In this document: positions 1 to 5,492 of the stretch, in pieces
Position numbering within the stretch: the stretch's first letter is position 1
Layout of the letters: every line of letters starts with the position of its first letter
Origin: Bacteroidales bacterium UBA1725
Lineage (GTDB): Bacteria; Bacteroidota; Bacteroidia; Bacteroidales; UBA932
DNA length: 11,187 bases
Direction: 5' to 3'
Assembly: GCA_002315815.1 (NCBI GenBank)
Contig: DCIN01000090.1
Coordinates: 1-11,187, forward strand
Program-made: the position numbers and the translations under genes
The notes under the pieces: model-generated
Databases searched by the model: none
Told to the model about the DNA's origin: nothing
Seen by the model: the letters and a program-made list of their open reading frames with translations, nothing else

Positions 1-48
1 TTCAGAGCAAAATCTGTCCTCAATAATACTCGTCAATTTTTACCAACT
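1..48 (+). repeat. 48-bp upstream direct repeat, copy 1
   Basis: This begins TTCAGAGCAAAATCTGTCCTC and ends TTTACCAACT, 31 nt before the first NVEALA start codon. It matches 2015-2062 with five mismatches in 48 positions. It may be a shared promoter or leader segment copied with the gene cluster, or the end of a dispersed repeat running off the left edge of the window. Confidence 0.75.
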
Positions 49-79
49 TATTTTTTTCTCTTTACTAAATATAGTTATT

Positions 80-397
80 ATGAAGAAAAAAATCTTAATT
101 TCAGCCGTTTCAGCAATAGTATTGCTTGCGGCAGGTCTGTTGTTGAAATCCAATTCTGATTCCAGGCAGTCCATTCTTTTGAATCAGAACATCGAGGCAC
201 TTGCATCCGGAGATGTCTATTATCTTAACAGTTGCATTGTTGCATCTGATAATTCTGATGATGGACGTACAAAGTTTGGATATTATTGTGATCCCAGAAC
301 ATATGACTGGGGCGAGTTATATGATTGTATCGGTTGGAGTTATAAAGTGCCAACATCACGTGACGGACAATGTGTAGGAGAAGTAAGACCGCATTAG
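80..397 (+). CDS. NVEALA-family small exported protein (copy 1)
   Basis: This encodes a 105-residue protein. It has a Lys-rich start (MKKK) and one hydrophobic segment (about residues 5-22), then the sequence NIEALA at 37-42, a variant of the NVEALA motif that defines this Bacteroidales-restricted family. The remainder is a hydrophilic, Tyr-rich domain with four cysteines at 52, 70, 83 and 98, which suggests disulfides after export. The molecular function of the family is not established. It is commonly found beside BF3164-type propeller lipoproteins, as here: its last 28 nt overlap the start of the next gene, implying one mRNA and coupled translation. The ATG at 80 has no Shine-Dalgarno, which is normal in this phylum. 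It is a paralogue of the protein at 1510, with an identical EALASGDVYY block and a similar cysteine layout. The family call rests on motif recognition only. Confidence 0.85.
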   Translation: MKKKILISAVSAIVLLAAGLLLKSNSDSRQSILLNQNIEALASGDVYYLNSCIVASDNSDDGRTKFGYYCDPRTYDWGELYDCIGWSYKVPTSRDGQCVGEVRPH

Positions 398-1461
398 CTT
401 TTGTATTCGTTCTGGTGTGTGTATCCTGTACTTCGTTAGAAGAGAGAGTATTCAAATTCCCACTCACACCAGTAGAACTGCCAGAAGTGTCTGATTCTTT
501 ATCTCTTACGAAAATAATAGATATAAAACACTCTTTTCTTGATTTTCGGATTTATGATTCTGTCATCGTGGAGTATGCAACATCAGGTTCATATGGTCTC
601 ATAGCTTTAAGTATTGAATCCGGGGATACTCTCGTCAATTTATGCCGTAAGGGAAGAGGGCCGAATGAGGCACTTCTAATTGCACCTTATTATGACATTG
701 TTGATGGAGTAGCAGGATTGTTAGATATACAGACCAGCAAATACTTTGAAGTCAATATGCCGGAAAGTATCAGAACAGGAAACACTGTTATTGACAGAGA
801 GGTGTTCCTACTTGATACTGTCTTCCCAATTGTCTACAACACCATTCGTGTCGGTACTGATTCGTTGTTTTGCTATGATGCAAAAGTCAACTTGATTTCA
901 GACAAGTTGAACGGTAATCCCGGTTTTTCTCTGTTTGATTTGAAAGATGGGAAACGGATTGCTGAGTACGCTCTTGCGAAAAAAGCATCAATCAAACTCA
1001 AAAAGAAGTCACCTCTTTACCCTTCGATCCTTCTGAATTTCCAGCACTGCATAATTCCGGAAAAACATTGCATTTGTATGGCTTTTATCAGTTTTCCGAT
1101 TGTCGCTTTTTTTGACTATAGAGAAGGGACGTTTCGAGGCGTGAAGATAATAGGATTGCCTGAATTCGACCAGATGAAGGATACAGTTTATTTCGAAGGT
1201 GTGGAGTATGCTGATGATAGCATATACCTGCTCTATCGAGGCATTACCTATGCACAAGGAAGTCAAGATGAACAGTTGTCCAAGCCCTGTTCTAAATTGA
1301 TCAGGATGGATTTTTCGGGTAATATTACCGGTTGTTATGAGCTGGATGATTCTTATCGCAAGTTTCAATACAGTAACGGAACGTTCTATTTCGCTTCAGG
1401 TTCAAACATTGAGGCTTTGTATTCAATGGATATAGCGAGCCTCAAAACATCAGTGATGTAG
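370..1461 (+). CDS. BF3164-type (TolB-like six-bladed beta-propeller) lipoprotein, copy 1
   Basis: This encodes a 363-residue predicted lipoprotein. The N-terminus is basic (CRRSK), followed by a hydrophobic stretch ending in the lipobox-like VSC with the acyl cysteine probably at residue 20. Acidic residues shortly after it (TSLEE) resemble Bacteroidota surface-export signals. The body is beta-rich, with the diagnostic CRKGRGPNE motif at residues 92-100 and repeated blade-like segments such as LFDLKDGKRI and IRMDFSGNITG, as in the TolB-like BF3164 family (usually about 350-400 residues). The ligand and function are unknown; surface binding or a partnership with NVEALA proteins is inference. 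The ATG at 370 overlaps the upstream NVEALA gene by 28 nt and is preferred because it gives a complete signal peptide. The protein is clearly paralogous to the one at 2120. Confidence 0.85.
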   Translation: MCRRSKTALAFVFVLVCVSCTSLEERVFKFPLTPVELPEVSDSLSLTKIIDIKHSFLDFRIYDSVIVEYATSGSYGLIALSIESGDTLVNLCRKGRGPNEALLIAPYYDIVDGVAGLLDIQTSKYFEVNMPESIRTGNTVIDREVFLLDTVFPIVYNTIRVGTDSLFCYDAKVNLISDKLNGNPGFSLFDLKDGKRIAEYALAKKASIKLKKKSPLYPSILLNFQHCIIPEKHCICMAFISFPIVAFFDYREGTFRGVKIIGLPEFDQMKDTVYFEGVEYADDSIYLLYRGITYAQGSQDEQLSKPCSKLIRMDFSGNITGCYELDDSYRKFQYSNGTFYFASGSNIEALYSMDIASLKTSVM

Positions 1462-1509
1462 CACGCTATAATCTTTCTTTAATGTCAAGAACATCAAATA
1501 CAAATAGTT

Positions 1510-1827
1510 ATGAACAGAAAACAAATCATCATTCCAATTGTCTCACTTCTCCTCATTTCATTATCTGCATACCTCGTTGTCAGGGGAAATCGTCCTGACA
1601 CTATCCTGCTGGATGAAAACATTGAAGCTCTTGCCTCGGGTGACGTGTATTACCGTTCCCTATGTATGTTGCCGGGAAAATCTGATGATCCATTAGTGAC
1701 TAATATGTTTTGCGATGACTCCACAACTCCTTGGAGAATATATGATTGTAGTTATAGTTTCAATTATTGGGGTTACCTTGATCCTATGGCTTACTGTGTC
1801 AATTTTGTAGCAACAGACTATCGATGA
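1510..1827 (+). CDS. NVEALA-family small exported protein (copy 2)
   Basis: This 105-residue paralogue of the protein at 80 has exactly the same length. It starts with basic MNRK, has a hydrophobic segment at about residues 6-24, then NIEALASGDVYY at 37-48 and cysteines at 52, 68, 80 and 96. Cysteine spacing (x15, x11, x15) differs slightly from copy 1 (x17, x12, x14), so the four-cysteine pattern is kept while the loops drift. It begins 48 nt after the first propeller lipoprotein, which fits a shared operon. Unlike copy 1 it is not overlapped by its own propeller gene; the next one starts 292 nt downstream across a repeat-rich gap. Its biochemical role is unknown. Confidence 0.85.
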   Translation: MNRKQIIIPIVSLLLISLSAYLVVRGNRPDTILLDENIEALASGDVYYRSLCMLPGKSDDPLVTNMFCDDSTTPWRIYDCSYSFNYWGYLDPMAYCVNFVATDYR

Positions 1828-2014
1828 AGTCCAAGAAACACTTAGTGAAATGAAATGAAACGAAGCGAAAACGATTCACGGTTCGTGTAGCCTACCAACG
1901 CATTCAGTGAATCTAAATCTCAAAAATTAAGTTGGTAATCTTGTCTTTGTCTTTTTGGTCCATATCTCACTCTGCACCGCTCACAATATCGCTCGCTATG
2001 TGTTATGCTCCTTC

Positions 2015-2062
2015 TTCAGAGCAAAATCTGTCCTCAAAAGTACCCGCCAATCTTTACCAACT
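2015..2062 (+). repeat. 48-bp upstream direct repeat, copy 2
   Basis: This is the second copy of the segment at 1-48, with the first 23 bases identical. It lies about 57 nt before the ATG of the second propeller lipoprotein and merges on its right with the 14-bp tandem units. In copy 1 the same segment precedes an NVEALA gene, so here it sits in front of a different member of the pair. Confidence 0.75.
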
Positions 2063-2066
2063 TTTT

Positions 2067-2108
2067 TTCGCTTCACTAACTTTGCTTCACTAACTTCGCT
2101 TCACTTAA
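2067..2108 (+). repeat. Three 14-bp tandem units before lipoprotein 2
   Basis: The units at 2067-2080, 2081-2094 and 2095-2108 follow TTCGCTTCACTAAC with one to two changes each. They end 11 nt before the start codon, so in an mRNA they would lie in the 5' untranslated region. Copy number could vary by slippage. Confidence 0.8.
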
Positions 2109-2119
2109 GATAAACATAT

Positions 2120-3208
2120 ATGAAGAAAGTTGTATTATTTGAATTGATTTCAGTTCTGCCCATCTTCTGTTGTTGTTGCGGACAATCCATAAACGAGTCA
2201 AAGGTTTTCAACTATCCCGTGACTATGACAAGTATGCCCGAAATCACGGGAGAACTGTCTCCGGAACTTTTCTCTGAGTTTGATTACCCCACCAGCCAGT
2301 ATAAGATGATGGGGGATTCCGTGATGTTTGCCAGAAATTTTTCATCCGGCAGTGAATACTTCTTCTCCTTTGTGGATCTTGCTTCTTCTGACACACTCGC
2401 CCGGATTTGCAGGAAAGGGAGAGGTCCGGACGAGATGTTGACACCAGTCCCGTTCTTTGATGTAACTGATAATGGCAAAGCCCATATAGTTGACTATGGA
2501 ACTTCTACATATTATCAGCTGAATCTTACGGAGAGTCTCAAACAGAAGACAATGGTTGTCGATCAAAAATTGGATTTGACACCCGACGGCGTCTTTTCGC
2601 CTTTCTATTCCTCGGTCATTCAGAATAAATTATTGTGTTTCAATTCAGTGGTAAATAAAAAGAATGCCAATCTGGATGGTGTGCCTCATTTTTTGGTTTT
2701 CGATCTGTCAGATGGACACTGCATCGACACATACCGTTGTTTTGGTGATATCCCGTCCGAACAGAAGGCTGATATGAAGGTCCCTGTTCAGACAACTCTT
2801 TATTTCTATTTTACCACCAACCAGCAGACGGGACAATTGTTTTTTGCCAATTTGCGTAATCCACAGATAAATTTTCTTGATTGCAATACCGGTTCCTTAC
2901 GAGGTATCCGCTTCGGCAGCAAAATGCGACTCAGTCTGAAGAATCCATACAAATGCTTTTATTCAGTTGATTCTGACAGCGAGAGGATTTATGCTCTTTT
3001 CTATGGAGAAGAGGTTCTTTCTGAAGAAAAGACAAGCTGTAGCAAACTGTTCGTATTTGACTGGGATGGCAATGTACGTGGTCTGTTCCAATTGGACGGT
3101 CGGTATTCCGGATGCGAAGTCGTTGGAGATAAATTGTTTCTGTCCAGTGTAACTATGGAAGACAAATTGTTCTGTCTTTCTCTGGAGGAAATAGCATCAA
3201 CATTGTAG
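2120..3208 (+). CDS. BF3164-type (TolB-like six-bladed beta-propeller) lipoprotein, copy 2
   Basis: This 362-residue predicted lipoprotein is paralogous to the one at 370. Its signal peptide (MKK, then a hydrophobic run) ends in four consecutive cysteines at residues 17-20, so the acylated cysteine is ambiguous. CRKGRGPDE at 97-105 matches CRKGRGPNE of copy 1. Further parallel blocks are FDLSDGHCIDTY against FDLKDGKRIAEY, and KLFVFDWDGNVRG against KLIRMDFSGNITG, which support a common propeller fold along the full length. The substrate is unknown. It is the last + strand gene of the cluster and is followed by a strong hairpin. The start at 2120 is the only one that gives a complete signal peptide; there is no Shine-Dalgarno. 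Confidence 0.85.
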   Translation: MKKVVLFELISVLPIFCCCCGQSINESKVFNYPVTMTSMPEITGELSPELFSEFDYPTSQYKMMGDSVMFARNFSSGSEYFFSFVDLASSDTLARICRKGRGPDEMLTPVPFFDVTDNGKAHIVDYGTSTYYQLNLTESLKQKTMVVDQKLDLTPDGVFSPFYSSVIQNKLLCFNSVVNKKNANLDGVPHFLVFDLSDGHCIDTYRCFGDIPSEQKADMKVPVQTTLYFYFTTNQQTGQLFFANLRNPQINFLDCNTGSLRGIRFGSKMRLSLKNPYKCFYSVDSDSERIYALFYGEEVLSEEKTSCSKLFVFDWDGNVRGLFQLDGRYSGCEVVGDKLFLSSVTMEDKLFCLSLEEIASTL

Positions 3209-3235
3209 CTCAAGTCGGTGTCCTGTGAAGTTTCA

Positions 3236-3271
3236 GGAGAAAGCTCGGGAGAAAGCTCGGGAGAAAATCTC
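3236..3271 (+). repeat. Three 12-bp tandem units in the lipoprotein 3' region
   Basis: GGAGAAAGCTCG occurs exactly at 3236-3247 and 3248-3259, with a degenerate third unit (GGAGAAAATCTC) at 3260-3271. It lies 28 nt after the stop codon of the propeller gene and before the long hairpin. No function is evident. Confidence 0.8.
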
Positions 3272-3285
3272 TTAACAGGGAATAA

Positions 3286-3336
3286 TACATAGCGGGTGGA
3301 TTATCGGTCTTTCGGCCTTAATCCACCCGCTATGTA
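3286..3336. terminator. Long hairpin between convergent genes, probable bidirectional terminator
   Basis: ACATAGCGGGTGGATTA at 3287-3303 is the exact reverse complement of 3319-3335, and one further T-A pair extends the stem to 18 bp. The loop can itself pair (GGTC against GGCC). The hairpin sits between the + strand lipoprotein gene and the - strand groEL, where both transcripts need to end. No T-run follows on either strand, so classical intrinsic termination is not fully met; it may instead define mRNA 3' ends. Confidence 0.65.
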
Positions 3337-3340
3337 ATTA

Positions 3341-3360
3341 TGCGGAGAAACTAATCCGCA
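3341..3360 (-). terminator. Small hairpin directly after groEL
   Basis: TGCGGA at 3341-3346 pairs with TCCGCA at 3355-3360 around an 8-nt loop. It lies 10 nt beyond the groEL stop on the - strand and may protect the mRNA 3' end or act with the longer hairpin beyond it. There is no T-run. Confidence 0.45.
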
Positions 3361-3369
3361 ATTCGGGGA

Positions 3370-4992
3370 TTACATCATTCCTCCTGCGGGCATTGCGGGA
3401 GCTGCGGGAGCGGGCTCAGGGATATCCACGATGCCGCATTCAGTGGTGAGGAACATACCGGCTACAGAAGCTGCGTTCTCAAGAGCCACGCGTGCAACTT
3501 TGGTGGGGTCGATGACTCCGGCTTCGAACATATTCACATATTCGCCCGTTCTGGCGTTGTATCCGAAGTCGCCTTTGCCTTCCTTGATTTTCTGGATGAT
3601 GACGGCTCCGTCCACACCTGCGTTCTGAGCAATCTGACGGAGAGGCTCCTCAATGGCCTTTGCCACGATGTGAATTCCTGTCGTCTCATCATCATTGTCT
3701 CCCTTGAGTCCGGCGAGAGCCTCAGCTGCACGGATGTATGCCACTCCGCCTCCGGGAAGATAGCCTTCCTCCACGGCTGCGCGTGTAGCATTGAGGGCGT
3801 CCTCCACGCGATCCTTCTTTTCTTTCATCTCAACCTCAGTGGTAGCTCCTACATAGAGGACTGCCACACCGCCGGCGAGTTTGCCGAGACGTTCCTGAAG
3901 TTTTTCCTTGTCATAGTCTGACTTCGTAGTCTCTATCTGCTTGCGGATGAGTTCTGCGCGTTCCTTGATTGCCTGAGCGTCACCGTTGCCGCCCACGATG
4001 GTGGTGTTTTCCTTGGTGATGGTGACTTTTTCGGCCTTGCCCAGCATATCAGGTGTGGCATTCTCGAGGGTGAAGCCACGCTCTTCGGAAATCACCTGCG
4101 CTCCTGTGAGTGTGGCGATATCTTGAAGCATCTCCTTGCGACGGTCTCCGAAACCGGGAGCCTTGACAGCGGCAATCTTGAGTGTACCGCGGAGCTTGTT
4201 TACAACGAGAGTCGTGAGAGCTTCGCCGTCCACATCCTCAGCGATGATGAGCAGTTCCCTTCCTTCGCGGGCAATTGGCTCGAGAATGGGGAGAAGATCC
4301 TTCATCGTGGAAATCTTCTTATCGGTGATGAGTATGGAAGGGTTGCTGAGTTCGGCCTCCATCTTGTCTCCGTTGGTCATAAAGTAAGGGGAGATATATC
4401 CGCGATCGAACTGCATTCCCTCAACCACTTTCACTTCGGTGTCGGTACCCTTGGCTTCCTCCACGGTGATGACTCCGTCCTTGCCGACCTTGGCCATAGC
4501 ATCGGCGATGAGCTTGCCGATATAACTGTCATTGTTCGCAGAAACTGTTCCTACCTGTTCAACCTTCGAATAGTCGGTTCCTACCTGCTGGCTCTGCTTC
4601 TTGAGATCTGACACAACTGCAGCGACGGCCTTGTCGATTCCACGCTTGAGGTCCATAGGATTGGCCCCTGCGGTGACGTTCTTGAGACCCACATTGATGA
4701 CTGCCTGGGCGAGAACGGTGGCTGTAGTGGTACCGTCGCCGGCCTGCTCGTTGGTCTTGGAAGCCACTTCCTTGACCATCTGTGCGCCCATATTCTCGAA
4801 CTTGTCCTCAAGCTCGACTTCTTTGGCCACAGTGACTCCGTCCTTGGTGACTTGAGGAGCACCGAACTTCTTGTCGATGACTACATTGCGTCCCTTGGGC
4901 CCGAGAGTGACCTTGACTGCGTTTGCGAGAGAATCAGCGCCCGCTTTCATCTTTGAGCGGACGTCAACGTCGAATTTAATATCTTTTGCCAT
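3370..4992 (-). CDS. groL: Chaperonin GroEL (60 kDa Hsp60)
   Basis: This is a full-length 540-residue group I chaperonin, which forms the double-ring ATP-driven folding chamber in the cytoplasm with GroES as the lid. The N-terminus MAKDIKFDVDVR is typical. The nucleotide-binding elements are present: TLGPKGRNV at 29-37, KDGVTVA at 50-56, and GDGTTTATVLAQ starting at residue 85 with the ATP-hydrolysis aspartates in place. The equatorial signature RVEDALNATRAAVEEG and PGGG follow near residues 395-415. The C-terminus is a Pro/Ala-rich tail ending GGMM, a short form of the usual GGM tail. It lies 97 nt downstream of groES on the same strand, with a 13-bp tandem repeat between, and is presumably co-transcribed with it. 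The ATG at 4992 fits the family start exactly. Confidence 0.99.
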   Translation of the reverse strand: MAKDIKFDVDVRSKMKAGADSLANAVKVTLGPKGRNVVIDKKFGAPQVTKDGVTVAKEVELEDKFENMGAQMVKEVASKTNEQAGDGTTTATVLAQAVINVGLKNVTAGANPMDLKRGIDKAVAAVVSDLKKQSQQVGTDYSKVEQVGTVSANNDSYIGKLIADAMAKVGKDGVITVEEAKGTDTEVKVVEGMQFDRGYISPYFMTNGDKMEAELSNPSILITDKKISTMKDLLPILEPIAREGRELLIIAEDVDGEALTTLVVNKLRGTLKIAAVKAPGFGDRRKEMLQDIATLTGAQVISEERGFTLENATPDMLGKAEKVTITKENTTIVGGNGDAQAIKERAELIRKQIETTKSDYDKEKLQERLGKLAGGVAVLYVGATTEVEMKEKKDRVEDALNATRAAVEEGYLPGGGVAYIRAAEALAGLKGDNDDETTGIHIVAKAIEEPLRQIAQNAGVDGAVIIQKIKEGKGDFGYNARTGEYVNMFEAGVIDPTKVARVALENAASVAGMFLTTECGIVDIPEPAPAAPAMPAGGMM

Positions 4993-5028
4993 AATGATTC
5001 CGTAAAATAAACTGATAAATAAGTTTTG

Positions 5029-5093
5029 TCAAAGAAAAAAATCAAAGAGATATATCAAAGAGAAATGTCAAAGTGATATGTCAAATGAACTAG
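5029..5093 (-). repeat. Five 13-bp tandem units in the groES-groEL spacer
   Basis: TCAAA begins at 5029, 5042, 5055, 5068 and 5081, an exact 13-bp period. The units approximate TCAAAGWGATATG and decay at both ends. The last unit runs into the groES stop codon (5090-5092). The array would be transcribed inside the bicistronic mRNA as an A/U-rich spacer before the groEL start. Confidence 0.85.
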
Positions 5094-5356
5094 ATTATTG
5101 CCAGAATGTCGGACTGCTTTACGATGAGGTACTTCTTGTCCTCAACAGTCACTTCGGTACCGGCGTATTTGCCGTATAGGACTTCGTCTCCAACCTTTAC
5201 TTCCATAGGCTCATCCTTCTTTCCGGGACCTGCTGCAAGTACTTTTCCCTGCTGGGGTTTCTCTTTTGCCGTGTCGGGAATGAATATTCCCGAAGCTGTC
5301 TTGGTCTCCGCCTCCTTGGGCTCAATCAGGACTCTGTCTGCTAATGGTTTAATCAT
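5090..5356 (-). CDS. groS: Co-chaperonin GroES (10 kDa Hsp10)
   Basis: This is an 88-residue GroES, close to the usual length of about 90-97. It forms the heptameric lid of the GroEL chamber in the cytoplasm. It begins with the family signature MIKPLADRVLIEP. The mobile loop that contacts GroEL is at about residues 16-35 and includes GIFIPDTA, with the hydrophobic GIFI edge that binds the apical domain. The roof and core elements GKVLAAGPG, VKVGDEVLYGKYAGTEV and YLIVKQSDILAII follow. It is the first gene of the groES-groEL operon. Upstream on the same strand are a sigma-54-like element and a palindrome, so stress-responsive transcription is plausible. Confidence 0.98.
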   Translation of the reverse strand: MIKPLADRVLIEPKEAETKTASGIFIPDTAKEKPQQGKVLAAGPGKKDEPMEVKVGDEVLYGKYAGTEVTVEDKKYLIVKQSDILAII

Positions 5357-5431
5357 AATTTTAATTTTATCTACTTTTTTGAATTGTTTGCTGGAGTATG
5401 CCCGTTTCTGCGGGACAGCGCTGGAGAAAAT

Positions 5432-5447
5432 ATCAACGTCTGTGCCA
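5432..5447 (-). promoter_or_regulatory. Sigma-54-like -24/-12 element upstream of groES
   Basis: On the - strand this reads TGGCACAGACGTTGAT, against the RpoN consensus TGGCACG-N4-TTGCW. The GG element and the TTG are correctly spaced and the main departure is A for C in the -12 GC. Initiation about 12 nt downstream (near 5421) would leave a leader of about 65 nt before the groES ATG at 5356. No good TAnnTTTG housekeeping element was seen in this gap. This is motif inference only. Confidence 0.5.
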
Positions 5448-5462
5448 GTGACAAAATGTCAC
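5448..5462. promoter_or_regulatory. Perfect palindrome abutting the groES promoter
   Basis: GTGACA-AAA-TGTCAC is a 6-bp perfect inverted repeat with a 3-nt centre, placed immediately upstream of the sigma-54-like element. Position and symmetry suggest a dimeric regulator site. It is not the CIRCE element (TTAGCACTC-N9-GAGTGCTAA) bound by HrcA. Confidence 0.5.
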
Positions 5463-5463
5463 A

Positions 5464-5492
5464 TTTGCGCGAATCACTTGCGTAGGTGCCAA
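5464..5492 (-). repeat. REP-like repeat A (3' end of RAYT gene)
   Basis: Read on the - strand this is TTGGCAC, CTA, then the imperfect palindrome CGCAAGTGATTCGCG (5468-5482). The centre TGA of the palindrome (5474-5476) is the stop codon of the RAYT gene. It is oriented opposite to copies B, C and E. Confidence 0.7.

Larger units (their letters stand above)
1828..2119. repeat. Repeat-rich intergenic gap, MITE-like or leader element
   Basis: This 292-nt gap has no credible gene. Its left end is rich in GAA/TGAA units (TTAGTGAA at 1842-1849, GAAGCGAA at 1862-1869). Its right end has three 14-bp tandem units at 2067-2108 built on TTCGCTTCACTAAC, whose reverse complement contains the same TTAGTGAA and GAAGCGAA words, so the ends form imperfect inverted repeats. 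Inside are a perfect 10-bp inverted pair, AAGTTGGTAA at 1928-1937 and TTACCAACTT at 2054-2063, and a 7-bp pair, GATTCAC at 1873-1879 and GTGAATC at 1907-1913. No transposase is attached. It could be a small non-autonomous element or a structured leader of the downstream lipoprotein gene. Confidence 0.55.

Noticed and set aside
4123..4611. 162-residue + strand frame opposite groEL
   Set aside because: It is antisense to a perfectly conserved GroEL coding sequence and is a codon-bias shadow.
5357..5473. CIRCE element for HrcA control of groESL
   Set aside because: No TTAGCACTC-N9-GAGTGCTAA or close variant occurs; the only clear palindrome is GTGACA-AAA-TGTCAC.
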